A stretch of 64,000 nucleotides of DNA from Lineus longissimus (taxonomy: Eukaryota > Nemertea > Pilidiophora > Heteronemertea > Lineidae): the NCBI RefSeq assembly GCF_910592395.1, contig NC_088314.1, positions 19,242,070 to 19,306,069 of the forward strand. The letters run 5' to 3'. The notes below the pieces were generated by a model. It searched no databases, was not told the DNA's origin, and saw only the letters and a program-made list of their open reading frames with translations. The translations under genes and the position numbers were made by a program. Below are positions 26,701 through 38,420 of this stretch, in pieces (position 1 is the first letter of the stretch; each line of letters starts with the position of its first letter).

Positions 26701-29700
26701 TTCGGAATTTCGTGACTTCTAACATTGCCTGAATATCACTTTGCTTTACTAATGAAAGCATTTGTAGATTTTTCTTCAGAGTTTCAATAAGGACTTTTTT
26801 TGTTTTGGGGGGTTTGTATCAATCTAAAAGGTGCTTCAGTTTTATGAGACAACCTGTATAAACGGTCGGCGAGTGGCCTCACCATTTACGTCATTCCACA
26901 TGCGCACTCATCGACCAGTAGGCCCACAACACTTCGAATCAATAGGGCTGCGGTAATAAGTGGTTTAGCGTAACCGTGACAGCTCGGCTGAGCCATCACA
27001 AGGGCCAGCGAAGTCACTCATTGGTTACCTCTGGTGAATAGACTCGAGAGAAGAGGCCGGGCCTTGAATATCCCGAAGTGGTGTTATTTTCATGAAACTA
27101 CAGTATACTCACATACTCCTGGTATCAGTCGCCTAAGTGGGGACGATAGCGGTAGGATACATAGGGTACTTTTATGACGGAGTTAAAACTATCACGTCCC
27201 CAAAGTTACATGCATGCAGTTCGTACATAATGGCCGTGGTTGCTTTCGGTCTGACTTGTTGGCAGAGAGAACATGCTTGAGTACTATGACTGCATGGAGA
27301 ATGGAAAAAGCAAAACAACTACATGTAATATGTTGACTAGGTTCGGTTGTATTTTCTGACGTACCGTACCCTATAAAAACTCAATTTGTATCTCGTTATC
27401 GGCTGGTTGGGTGTCATTTTAATTCTTCCCAGCGGGATAACTTTTCCACTAGGAATTAAACCACTATCATTAACAGCAGATATTGCTGCCATTAACCTTG
27501 CAAGTGACGTTTATGAAAATAGATTCCCGCAATTAGCAGCACTACATATGCTTTTATGAATTGAAACATTGTATTTATAACCGAGTAATGTTCAATCTGT
27601 GAATTCGATAATAACCGTGTCACGGACGTGGAATGTACGTTTAGTAGTTGATATAAAAAAATAGTTCATTAGAGGTTTAATTTGGTGGTGCACGTATACA
27701 CTCGTAATGCTCATTACTAATTTACTTATTTTCTCTCATTTTCCCATTAAAATTACGAAGTGATCAGTCCCTTGGCTAAAGAGTTAATCAGATACAACTA
27801 TTAAGTATATCACTGGGACTGTGTGCAAACGAGCAATCAGCTTTGCCAAGTATAAATTGCTTTGAAGGGGTCAAAACATTTTTTGATGTAAGGCCGATGT
27901 ACTGACATCATATTATCCGAGGGTCAGGACATAAGGGGGTTTCATAACCTGCTTGAATTTATCAGACCTTCTCGTGAGGTCTGCTCACTGGAGGGAGCGG
28001 TGATGTTATAACGACTGAACACCACACTCGCAGCCGAATAGAAGTCGATGTTTCATACAATAATAGCTAATTTTCTGACATTTTTTCTTCTTCTTTTCTC
28101 TTTCCAGTGTACGCTATGCATCAAACGTGTTTCAGTCGACTCCGGTCGAAATCTTCAGAGTGTTATACTAATTTCGAATTGAATACGAATTCAATAATGA
28201 AGCTGGCGATGACGGGGAACAGGCCAGCCATCAAAGAATGCTGCAGGTAAGTTATACATAAAACAAAAAGTGTAGATAAAAAGCTATCTCATTGTTAACC
28301 TTAGGTAAAGCATCGTCCCCACTCTTCTATTGAAAGTCAAGATTGTTCGTTAGTGTCACCCAGACTTTGGTGCTATATTTACACAATGTTGCTGATGTTA
28401 GTAAAGCATCATCCCATAGGCCTACTTGGCTTCGAGCCGAAAAGATCACATCAGTCGCATGTTGGGGATATTTGAACTGCTTCACAATGAGATTCAGTTA
28501 CACAAATGACTTTGTTTTTGTTTTCTCATTAAGTTCCGGGTCGCGACTGATGGTTATTAATGTCTTAATGGTTAATCAATTTTGCTAATGACTCCACCGA
28601 TACCAATCAAATCTGTTGATTCTGCGAAAACCGGCTGTTACAGCGCAAAGAAGAAAATACGCTTTCAAAGAATCTTTTGGGCAAGTAGCTCTGAATTCCG
28701 ATGTTTGTTGACGGTTGCAGGGGCATGTGACCTTTCCTTGCTCATAGAGATGCGAAGGCTGGTTCGAGTCTTGAGGCTAGGATTGGGATGGGAGGCGCGT
28801 CTCAACAACACCATATCTTGTTTACGGAGGACCCGCTTGCAAATGGCACAGATGAACTTCATGCTGCAGAAAGATCTCGAGACAAAAGCAAGACGATGAT
28901 CTTAATGACGTGACAATGATTCTACTGACGCCACACGTCTGTGGTGTCTGGCCTTTGCTCACATTCTTGGCATCATCATAAGCCTCACACACGAACATTG
29001 CACACAAAAACTGGAAGAAGTTACATGCCGACGGCAATTCTCGTTCAGTCTGTTTAAAGTAAGGCTCCATTACAAACTGTATTTTTCTTGCTACACTCGT
29101 TTTGTTTTATGTCCTGCTTGAAATTATCATTGGTGACGCGTGAGTTATCCCACCGGGCCGCCGGTGTAACATAAATCAGTGTCACCCTGGAAAAAGTCCG
29201 TCATTGGGCCGGCATCCGAGTGTTCGATGCAATATAGTGGTGCAATTTCATTTCCATATTGCCATAGAGATAAGGACGAGATCCAGGGTTACTGGCACAT
29301 TTGTGTCTCAGCCAACAAGATGTGACATTAAGATATTTTAAAGGGAGACTATAGACAGTTGCTAGATAGGCTATAGGCCAGATTAAGTTACACGTCGCCG
29401 ACAGGTCTCACTGCTATCTCACAGTACGTCGGCACTTGAACGGGAAATAATTTCGGGAACCGAGTCAAACAAGACCCAATCCCCTGACTGTGCACAACAT
29501 ACTGACGCACCGTAACTCAGGGGACCTGGCCCAAGAGGTTCGATCATAAAATAAAAGAAAAAAGTGGTTTACGAAAAATTGGATCTGGAAAGACGAAACG
29601 AAAATGAGGCGTCTTTTGATCCACCCCAACTAGATACTGTAACTGAGATCAACCATTGCCCAAGGATTTTGCACAGTCTTCATCTGGTGCGATTAAAAAT

Positions 29701-32700
29701 ATTCCCAAAAGGATCCAGATTTCTTTAACAATACCTTGATCAGATTACGTATCAATTAACGTGAATTAATTTCCAGATCTTCGTTAGTTTTTCTCCGTCA
29801 GGTCACGCGCGATGGCAGATGACAGTTGGCAGTAACGTGCCAGCCGCCAATTACGAAACACGTTTCATTGTCAGGGTGATCTTTGTGATCCTGGTTACGT
29901 CTTAATGGTTCGGAGTACAAAGGATACCTCTGTATCCCCATTATAATGATTAATCAGCCTCCCTCATCAAGCTAACGTGCAATCTATTACCTTGGTAACA
30001 ACTACAGCCATTGCTCATTTCCCGTTTGTCCTGATAAACCGAGACTGATCCTTTTTCACATGGACATAATGTCAGCACAAGGCATGGGAATGTTTATTCT
30101 ATTTACCGCTCTGATTATAGATTACTACATGTATTATTATATTGTATAAATGTACATGGAGAGCAGCAAATGACGCTGAGCCCGGATGGATATCCCACTG
30201 CTATGACTGTCATGCCTGTCTTTTCGTTATCTTACTTGACTTGAGCAACGAAACGAAACCACGAAATGGTTCCACGGTTTCTTTCCAAATCATAATCGAT
30301 ACATGTCGCCTTTCCATCCGATCCGAGGGCAGTGGTTTGCCCAAAGTTACGTTTAATTGCCCCTTTGGCCTATCGACCTCAAAGAAAGCTGTTTCGTGGC
30401 CTCAATGTTGTCAAGATTTGCCCTGAGAACCCTTTGATAAGACAGCGGCACAATGGGAATTTAAACCTTGGTGCGAGTGGGCTTTGTTTGAAGACAATAG
30501 AATGTGTATTGGGGCAGACCCCGATTGCTTTTATGCGAGTTAGGGGCCAAAAACCGTAACTGCCGTTTTCCTCTTCATTTTTCTCAATCAGGCGTGCTCT
30601 CCCAATTCCATGCCACTGCCAGCCAAATTTGACTCCCGTACTGGCACCGCGTGCGAGATCTCATCACCACAACATGGTTGCCATGAAGAGTTTATTCAGC
30701 ATCAACAGCGCTAAGAACATTCCGGCCAAATCTATACGCTAAATTATTAACTCGTCTAACAATTCTGTGTCTGTGTTAAACCAAAGCGGTGTAACCAACG
30801 AAATGGCTGGGACGTGAACTAAACGTCTGTCTGTATCAGTTATAGACATCTCTATCCATCCACAAGATTAAATGGCAAAGATACACTGTGATTCTGGTGT
30901 GATATATCGGGTGATGATTGTTTGCAGGCAAATGCTGGCTTCCTTAGCGACGGATTAATCTGGTCTCCGCTTATCTGGCGCCAGAGCAAAGAGCAGCAGA
31001 AATGGAAGTGATGCGGTTATGGCAGCTTTGTATACCAAGTGTCAAAAAATATGTCGCATAAAAAAAACGTTGTCGTACTTTCAATACAATGTACTTAACC
31101 TTATAGTCTTTGTTTTGAATGACAACCAGAATATGAATCAACACGACCCGATAAATGTTTTGGAATAAACATATTTTTTACCATAAATTTGTCAGTAACA
31201 TCTTAACTAATCACTCAAGCAAAGACCCCAGCAATGGCGAGTGGTGGTACTGTTGGGCTATTTCGCTCTTTACACCTGCCTATCTACATCTTGTGAAGAA
31301 GATCCGAGGAAAAAGACAACGTGTCGATCATCGGTCTCTGATGTAACCGAGGTCGTCCAGGAATTTTCCACGAACTTTACTAACAAACACTTGGGCTGTT
31401 ACGTTACGTTGAATAGATGGTACAGAATATCAAGCCCAAATTATGGAATATCAATTTCCCCACAGACAGTTATGGTAAAGTATCGATCGGAGTTCATTCA
31501 TATCGGCTTACGCGTTAAATCTTCACCGGCGCCAAAATGCCCGACGATAATTCCCATCCTCGAAGCTTTGGAGGTCGAAAAACGTGGCGAGCAAGGATGG
31601 TTAACATCGTCATCCCATTACCAGCTCGTCAAGTTGAGCGTATTGAAGTTTTGTCTAATAGTGTTTGCTACGTCTTTGCTGGTGCACACGGGTACGCGCC
31701 CATCCCGATTTCTTCATTCGCGCCCGGGGTGAAATATCACTGGGGTACCCCGTGTTCGAGACTCCATGAAATGCATGACCTAGCTTCATGTCCTTATTAT
31801 CAAGAAAGCTCTTGGTTTGTTCAGTGTGGTCACAGCATTAGCCACCAAAAAAGAGATCGTCGACGATCGACGATTTTCTCCTTGACTGTCCACATCAACG
31901 CCAATGCCAATCAGCCTACGTCTTATTGCGAATTCGATGATCTGATACCTTTCGTATGCCAAGCTTTTTTGGCGAAAGCAATTCAGATTCATATCGTGTC
32001 ATCGCACATGGACAACTGAGGTCTGGGGATGGTACGGGTCTGTTTAAACCTTCCTCGCTAAGAGTCGTAAAGTATTCATATTTCTACCACCAATATTGAC
32101 AAGCAATCGTTAAGCAATATTGACAAGCAATCTGTGTGGTCAATGTTTGGTGTTTAGAAATGTCGTTCGATGCGACTTGACTGCCAACGTTTGTGCAACA
32201 TGATGTTCATGATGACCATCCACAGGATAGATACATGTTATAAAAGTAACATTTGATGTCGTCCTTCTAGTAACAACAGCTCAACAACCCAGCGATCACA
32301 CCACCCTGGATATAGCTGATGTCACCAGACTCTGTGGGGACACAGACGTGTACTATTTCTTCCTCCAATTAGGAAGAGCGCGGGCAATGGCGGTTCTTGC
32401 CAAGTCGTCCCTTTACACGCTGTACTTCCTGAAGCCGGAGATGATGTGTAATTAGGAGACGACTCGGGCTTCAAATACTGCAAAAGCACCGAGGGTGATT
32501 GCAGTCGCTAAGAAACGGCATAAGAGTAAAACAAGCTTTTATCGTAAAAGTGTATACGAGATGTAACTCTCTTCTAAAAGGTACTTATTTACCCAAACGC
32601 AATCAGCAACATACATACTAGTGTGTACATAAGCTCTGTTGAGCTACGTTTATCATTAATATTGTAGAAAAAAAGGAAAGAAATGGTACTACAGAGTCAG

Positions 32701-35700
32701 AAGAGTAAACGTTCCATATTCACATGGATGATAATATTTTTCCGAGGCAAACAACGCCGGCGCCAGTTCTGCTACATTATGCACCATTTGTTGTCGCTGT
32801 TGACTTCCATTTATAACATTATCAAATTTGCTGTTTTAAAAATGGGGTAGGATGATGTGTGGGGTTGACGCAAAACAGAAGTATGACATTCGTTTTGCGT
32901 ATCATTGATTTGGTTTAGACTAATATATTCCAACGCCAGGCTTTTCTTTATGAATCGGGGATTTTGTTTCCAGACCCATCCCACTGATGCTATTCGTGAT
33001 TTTGCTACACAGCGGCGGTACAGCTTTTATGTGAAACCAAGATTTTGTTTCAATCTACTTTGTGCTACCAGGGCCGGAAGATTCATTAGAATCAAAAAGC
33101 GATTGTCAGCTCTCGTCCTCCGTATTGCGTCAGCAACGACCTAGCTGCTGGCGAACCAATGCATTTGCCTGTGTATTCTAACATGAAATAGTGCCAGTCC
33201 GCCTACCTTGGATGATCTATTGCTCTACATCCGTGTCTTTTCCAAGCACCTCTCGAACAAGTACATAAAGCGAGTAAGAATTAACTGTAATAATCAAACA
33301 ATTTCATTGCAGTATTCTCAACCAATTATTCTGGCGTTTAATCATCTATCCTCGGGGGATTATGCAGCGGGGATGTTTCATCTGAGCAGAAAAGAGAATT
33401 TAGTGTTATTATTTATCTGCTGCCTCACATTTTTCGTATCGTGAAAGTCAAAGCCGTATTCAACAGTTTGTCTCATTAGCGGTGAAACTGTGGTGTGTTT
33501 GAGTTACCCCGACAGGGCCTGGATAGCCACAGGGGCGCTGTTGTCGCGTGTTGTTGTTGTCGTCATGAGGTAAAATGTAAAAAAAACCTGCAGCGAGGTT
33601 TGGGTGAGTTATCCGTGTTGAAATCGATAGAGGAACGCGGTTTATCATCAACCAGGATAGATAATTACATTGATAAGATACATTCGTGTATTCATGATTA
33701 CATTATGATATTTGTGATAAAAAGTATACTTGTTCTTGGAAAAGGCGAATGTAAAGTTAATGTCCCTAATGTAATGTGACATTTGAGGATATTTAGATGA
33801 GATAACATCTTGTTCAAGAAGCTTGAGATTTGAAGATACATGTATTGAAATTATTTAGGACATAGAATCCTTATTCGACAATAGAGTCAAGAACAACAAC
33901 CTATCAGGCAGTAATTGCTTTATACAAGACGGCAGCTTAGATGAGGTTTCTATGACCGGTCTAATGTCGGACAACAAAGATGACAACCAGCTCAAGAAAG
34001 CACTACGCAGAGGATATCGAGTTGTATTGCCTGCGGTTACCAATGAGCCGAAGGGAAAGCTGAAGAGATATTCTAAAACCACGTGGCATGTCAATTTTGT
34101 TACTGATATATGGCCGCTCGGAGCCAAAGGTAAAAGGAAATATAGGTGTAATGTAAACTCATGATATGGAGAACAAGTGTTGCTAACCTGGTTGTGAGTT
34201 TTACTAATAGCCTGTTTGTTTAGGCGCGCTGTGCAGAGACACGGTCCAACAACTGGCAACATGGCATGTGTCAGAAGTAAACTCGATTATGGTCGGTTTC
34301 TTGTCAGTATCTATTATATCTGAGCTTGTTTTACATTCATTAGGATGATAGCACAGCGTTTTGTGAGGCGCCGGTCGTGTTTATTGCAGGGGGTTCCTAA
34401 AAGCATTTTAAAACGTTTCTCTAACTTTAAGTAAACGATGCTTTTTGCATCCTTGGGCTGGTTTATCATAAAGTAGACTTGCCTTCAAGATGAACTCATC
34501 TACAAAACTTATCAAAGTGTGGTGTTTACGTAGAGGACAGATGTAGGCCAGCCCTCCTCAAAAAATATTATTGATAGTAACGCCAAGGGCATGAAATCGT
34601 CACCGTTTATGTTACGATGTGATCGTAGGTTACTCGTAATGCCCATATTACCAAATAAACTTATTCAGACTAAAGCTGAAGAAGAAAATTGTGATTTTTA
34701 ATGAAAGCTCGGCGTCGGGGTGTGGTCAAGAACTTAAACGTTTAAGAGGAAAGAACTGGCGGAAGCATATCTTACGTTTGCAGCAGAATCGTGAAAAAGA
34801 ATTCGACCCATCTGTGGATTCGAAACCAAAGAGTTAGTCAACAGGCTCCACCAACATAATGGACAAGTTAATGTTTAGAAAACTGTTCTTCAAAAGTTTG
34901 TATGGCCGTTAAGAGTCCTCACGAAGTCTGCACCTTTCCGAGACAGCGCCCTTGTAAGTTTTTGGCTACGTGGCTCAATTTGCGTTGACAGCGCACCGAT
35001 CGGATGCGTGCTCTCCAGATAATTCTTTATGTCGCCTTGTCTTAATTACGCTGAATCAGCCACCACTCAACTCCTAACGAAGGGGCGGATGCAGCCAGCT
35101 GGCCCATGTTGCCACTGTCTGTGATGTCTATCAATTTGTTCAAGACGATACTACTAAAAGCAAAGGCGCCACCAGATGCCTGCTAACCATTTGCGTGATC
35201 GGAGCAAATGGTCGGCATCGAATTAGTTAGCAATGCTAACGCAGTGGTATGTGTGGTCACGTCACTAATGTTAGACGTAACTTGCTATACCACTCGTCGA
35301 AGGGCAAAGGGGGCACTTAAGATGCCTTAACCAAATTTAACATAAAAACCTTGGCGCCCATGGCAGCATTTCGGCAACTGGCATGACTAGGCGGTATCGG
35401 TGATGGAAGCTATCAATGTGATACTGGGCAAAAGTTAGTACCTATTCCTCTGAAAGTCGTTGTCAATAAATTCAATTTTCGCTAAAAGCATGAGCGCCTG
35501 ATCACAGCCTGGGGAATCGACTGGCGAGGATGAGTTCAAAAATACGAAAAATACAGATTCATGGAAGTTGTATTTTTATGAAGCAATTAAAAATCCTTCA
35601 AAATGAACTGAATGCGAATTCAAAACATGGGAGGCCTTTCTCTGAAAGACAATTAACAGACTCCAACCCTGTTCTGTAATTTCTTTGGGATTTCTCATGT

Positions 35701-37391
35701 CTGGAGCATGTTTTCCCATTTAGCAGGTTGCAATGGTCTGTCTCTCTTCTCTTGTGTAAAGCCACGCCACCCAGATCTGATTCATGGCATTGTGATCGAA
35801 AGACTAATAGTTTTCAAAAGATTCTAACGTAATTGTTTGTGAAAAGGGGCATTTATCAAATTATTATCTGATAATCATTTAATGCAGCATATCCTGATTG
35901 TAACTACAGATATTAGTTTTCGATAAAAACTTCGTCTGGGAATTTCCTGATGGTCGGGTCGGTGTGGGTGGTTGGATATGAAGATGTCATTGACTGAATG
36001 ATTCAGTGAATGGACAGGGCAGACAACGTCCCGCGCGAGATCGCGAGATAGGGGTCGTGACATCGGTTGGGGCGCCATGGATATCAATGGCCGCCACGAG
36101 ATCGGCGGAAATGCGAGATCTGTCAGTTGATATTATCAACAGTTTAATTCAAACAATGTTGGCTCGGATCATGACACATGACACTGCACGACCACATATA
36201 GATACACGGGAAACTTGTGCCTGTGTAGCAGGGTTCGGTCACCGGTGCGCGGAAGAAACTTCCAAACCCGTTGTGAAACGTGTCTCTGAAACACAAAATT
36301 CCATTACTGTATTTGAAATCAGTAAATCATCAGGCTTGGCATGTTTCGCGCTTTTCCATCTTAAATTCCAAATTCTATTTCCACATATTTCAGGTTTCAG
36401 ATTTTGGAGAACTTGAGCTAGCCCTAAAGGCTTATTCATAGTGATTTCTCCGTTACAGATGTTTCAGGACAGATCTGTCATAGTAACGTCCTCCACTAGA
36501 AACCACATGGTAACCGTTTCTCACATGGTAACCGTTTCTTGTGTTCTTTCAGACGCCTGGACGTTCTCCTGGAGTGTGTCAACAAGAACGTGGAGACCGG
36601 CTGCGGGGTGGGGGCCACCAGCCTGGTCGAAGACCTAGTCCGACCCTCAGTCAAAATAGGCCTCATCTGTAAACTGGAAGCAATCACCACCACACCGCCA
36701 CCCCCTCCCACCACAGTAAGTTGGCTTTATGTACAATCTCATGAAAACAAACGGTTTTTTGGACGGAAAACCAATGTTTTTTTTTCATTTACCGTACATA
36801 CCCATTAAGGAGAGTCCTATACTTTTCACAATTTTATAGAATTTATAGGGTCCAATACAAAACACCTCCTCCCGAGGCCTCTGAGAGTGAGGAACGACAT
36901 ATTACTCAATGCACACGACATTTTGGCGTTTCAACTTAGTGTTGGCATTTGGAATAATTTCAGACGCACGTAATCAAATAATTGTGGGTATACTACCGCA
37001 ACTGGCATTTTGTAATATGCCAGTAATTTGCGAAATATCAAAAATATAACCTCTTTGCTTAAATCAGTGAAATGTTTGGTCAAATAACAACCCTCGCCCG
37101 AGCCACCCTTGGTCGAAATGCATATAGTGACCTGATGACTGGGGTTCCGTGTTTTCCATCTGAAACGGCTATTACTCTCGATATTGTCACATGTATATGA
37201 TATGGTAATAACACCTGCTGCCATTTCATGATCATGTTTTTCTTCAGAAGCCGAGGAAACCCCCAGAAAAGCCCTACTCTCCTCGGAAGAAGGACAGATA
37301 CAAGACGATCAAGGGTGCAGGATCAAGAGTGGTGCCCTCTATTGACATTGTTTTAGTGATTGGCCTCTTACTTGCAAGAACTGTCATGTGA
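17796..37391 (+). CDS. Cysteine-rich secreted protein, probably GPI-anchored (5 visible exons; first exon missing)
   Basis: Five exons join in frame: 17796-17946, 18113-18249, 28108-28246, 36553-36715 and 37248-37391 (TGA stop). All have AG acceptors and GT donors, and phases match at each junction (2/1, 1/2, 2/1, 0/0). The joined frame gives about 244 residues. It opens with GIAFAYGGCPGD, which looks like the end of a signal peptide (AFA|YGG), so the start codon and hydrophobic core lie on an unfound upstream exon. Thirteen cysteines follow, including SHC, MLC, SCPA, QTC, SEC, ECC, LLEC, TGC and LIC, in a helical-looking region. Next comes a Pro/Thr/Lys stalk (TTTPPPPPTTKPRKPPEKP), then GAGS and a hydrophobic end (IDIVLVIGLLLARTVM), a plausible GPI signal or tail anchor. 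The cysteine spacing loosely recalls nematode DUF19/T20D4.11-like secreted domains; that is a weak guess. Function is unknown. Introns of about 9.9 and 8.3 kb are unusually long. Confidence 0.75.
20560..20960. repeat. Degenerate tandem repeat
   Basis: The phrases gctggtcttatgcaatttct and gctggtctcgcacggtttct (both followed by cttcat) occur about 157 bases apart, and each is followed by caccctcttg; cccttcccg-ttcctaacc phrases also recur. This looks like two to three worn units. Intronic. Confidence 0.45.
23261..23312. repeat. Partial copy of the CACTCTTAGAAATA MITE family
   Basis: The right-arm motif aaaaaacctttattactaag followed by agtgta matches the right end of the complete copy at 24012-24237. 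No matching left arm was found, so this is a fragment. Confidence 0.5.
23803..23860. repeat. Short tandem repeat (aggtacaccgat)
   Basis: Four close copies of aggtacaccgat with short spacers lie in tandem, inside the second intron of the cysteine-rich gene. Confidence 0.7.
24012..24237. mobile_element. TA-flanked palindromic MITE (CACTCTTAGAAATA family), 226 bp
   Basis: The left arm begins CACTCTTAGAAATAACGG and the right arm ends with the complement of CACCCTTAGAAATACAGG; both are flanked by TA (24010-24011, 24238-24239). The arms stay complementary for about 75 bases, including CCAACATAAATATGCACCC against its complement near 24160. No coding capacity. The ends suit a Tc1/mariner-type non-autonomous element. 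Confidence 0.8.
24784..26856 (-). mobile_element. Pogo-like DNA transposon, 2.07 kb, inactive
   Basis: The ends are imperfect inverted repeats: CAGGGTGTCCATGAAAAAAG at the left, and at the right the complement of CAGGTTGTCTCATAAAACT. TA dinucleotides flank both ends (24782-24783 and 26857-26858), as expected for the IS630-Tc1-mariner-pogo group. The element encloses the broken transposase. A partial second end-like sequence (gtgtaaagggtgtcccagtg) lies just outside at 24747-24766. Confidence 0.72.
25154..26455 (-). pseudogene. Decayed pogo/Tigger-type (CENP-B-like) DDE transposase
   Basis: On the minus strand the remains read in order: a psq-type helix-turn-helix (VRSMREFAAHYNIP, about 26350-26455); a CENP-B/Tc5 HTH (FNASIGWVECLMKRRHVSLQ, in 25882-26292); the first catalytic Asp in FFFNMDQT; the second in LLIVDHYQVH; the third in SLVQPLDVAVMKSFK; and an acidic tail (ILEEEEETAVDGPE) ending near 25154. 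The last two Asp are 35 residues apart. The frame is broken by a shift near 26365, another near 25885-25905, a TGA at 25832-25834 and a TGA at 25289-25291. The family cuts and pastes DNA at TA dinucleotides in the nucleus. This copy cannot make a functional enzyme. It lies inside the inverted-repeat element at 24784-26856. Confidence 0.88.
28247..36552 (+). other. Long intron (8.3 kb) of the cysteine-rich gene
   Basis: The intron runs from donor gtaagtta at 28247 to the acceptor ending at 36552 (tttcag). I see no conserved coding segment. A 120-bp block at 30418-30545 recurs in diverged form at 38304-38420. Two overlapping open frames at 31241-32019 and one at 33952-34163 are long for chance but match nothing I recognise. 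Confidence 0.65.
30418..30545. repeat. Dispersed repeat, copy 1
   Basis: About 120 bases beginning ttgccctgagaaccctttga and including caatgggaat, gtgcgagtgggctttg and aatgtgtattggggc align throughout with 38304-38420. No inverted ends or coding frame are seen. Confidence 0.65.
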
Positions 37392-38303
37392 TCATTACAT
37401 CACAACGCTTGGATTCTAATTGGATAAATGACTTGTGCGGTGATGGATTTTTAAAAACGACATTTTGTAAGTATGCACGTGACGTGATCACGTGGCGTCA
37501 TGTGACGAGTTGCGAGATTTTACGTGATGCCTTTGAACTCCGGATGGAAGTAGGGTATTTGTGTACAGTTTTGTAATCATTGATAGAATCACCGTGAAAG
37601 TTTTCACAAAATATTTGTAAAGAAAAACTTGAGTATTGTATCGCTTTCATTGGATGATGGGATGAGAGGTGCCGGTGCTACATGTAGACAGGGGAAGTTG
37701 AAACAATTTGTTGCTCCGGGAGCACCCCGGAAGACAGAAAGTAGGTGGGATGGGACGGGTTAATGAATGGAGAATTGTCAAAAATAAGGTCTATACATGG
37801 TCTTATTGAACTGTCGAGGATGATAACAAAAGGATGTTCAGTCCGAAGCAACGTCATCTACGCACAGCTAGAGAAACTCAGTGACCTGGTATTCTCTCCA
37901 GCTAGACATCTGCCTACTAATGAGTTACACAATATTGTACTTATTGTTGGGTTTCAATCGCCATCTGATGAGAAATATCACAAACCACAACACGGACTGG
38001 TCTGTCGTGAGCAGATGCCCCTGCTGAAATTGGCGAGTTCCGTTGCGAACGCCGGAAAAGTCTCTGTCATGTTTTGTGAGTGGGTTGTAGGATGGCGCGG
38101 GAGAGGGGAGGCGGGGACGGGGTTGCATTGCATGATGTAATGGCCAGTAATATGCCGATTCTTTAAACTAGTATGAATGGGAAGGCTGTCTCATATTTTA
38201 ATCTGCGAGACGGACAAGTTCAGTCGTTACGTTGACTCGCCCTTGCCGTTGTAGGCCTACGACCTCCATGAAAGTTATTTCGTCGGGTCGATGTTATCGA
38301 TAT

Positions 38304-38420
38304 TTGCCCTGACAACCCTTTGATAAGGCAGCAGAACAATGGAAATCTAGGCCGAGGTACGAGCGGGTTTTGTTTAAATACAATAGACCGTGTATTGGGC
38401 GAGGCCTAATTCTTTTAACT
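38304..38420. repeat. Dispersed repeat, copy 2
   Basis: This is a diverged copy of 30418-30545 (ttgccctgacaaccctttga, acaatggaaat, cgagcgggttttgtttaaa). It lies downstream of the cysteine-rich gene, in the same orientation as copy 1. Confidence 0.65.

Larger units (their letters stand above)
24479..27103. mobile_element. Outer TA-flanked inverted-repeat element enclosing the pogo-like transposon
   Basis: The ends carry a perfect inverted repeat, 24476-24507 against 27075-27106 (32 bases), starting CTGTAGTTTCATGAAAATAA inside TA dinucleotides at 24477-24478 and 27104-27105. Removing the inner 2.07-kb element leaves about 550 bp with no coding content, like a non-autonomous MITE. The simplest reading is nested insertion: the pogo element jumped into a TA within an older or similar-aged MITE. 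The alternative is that the 32-bp ends belong to the transposase-bearing element itself. Confidence 0.68.
18250..28107 (+). other. Long intron (9.9 kb) of the cysteine-rich gene
   Basis: This stretch lies between the donor at 18250 (gtaagtat) and the acceptor ending at 28107 (tttccag). No exon of the host gene is needed here, because the phases of the flanking exons match. It holds a degenerate repeat (20560-20960), a short 15-17-bp repeat (23803-23860), CACTCTTAGAAATA-type MITE copies (23261-23312, 24012-24237) and the nested transposon at 24479-27103. Short open frames on the minus strand at 18549-19352 have no recognisable domain. Confidence 0.7.

Noticed and set aside
33855-34262. 135-residue minus-strand frame and an opposing 70-residue plus-strand frame (33952-34163)
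   Set aside because: Both strands are open at once, neither matches a known family and no splice structure is supported.
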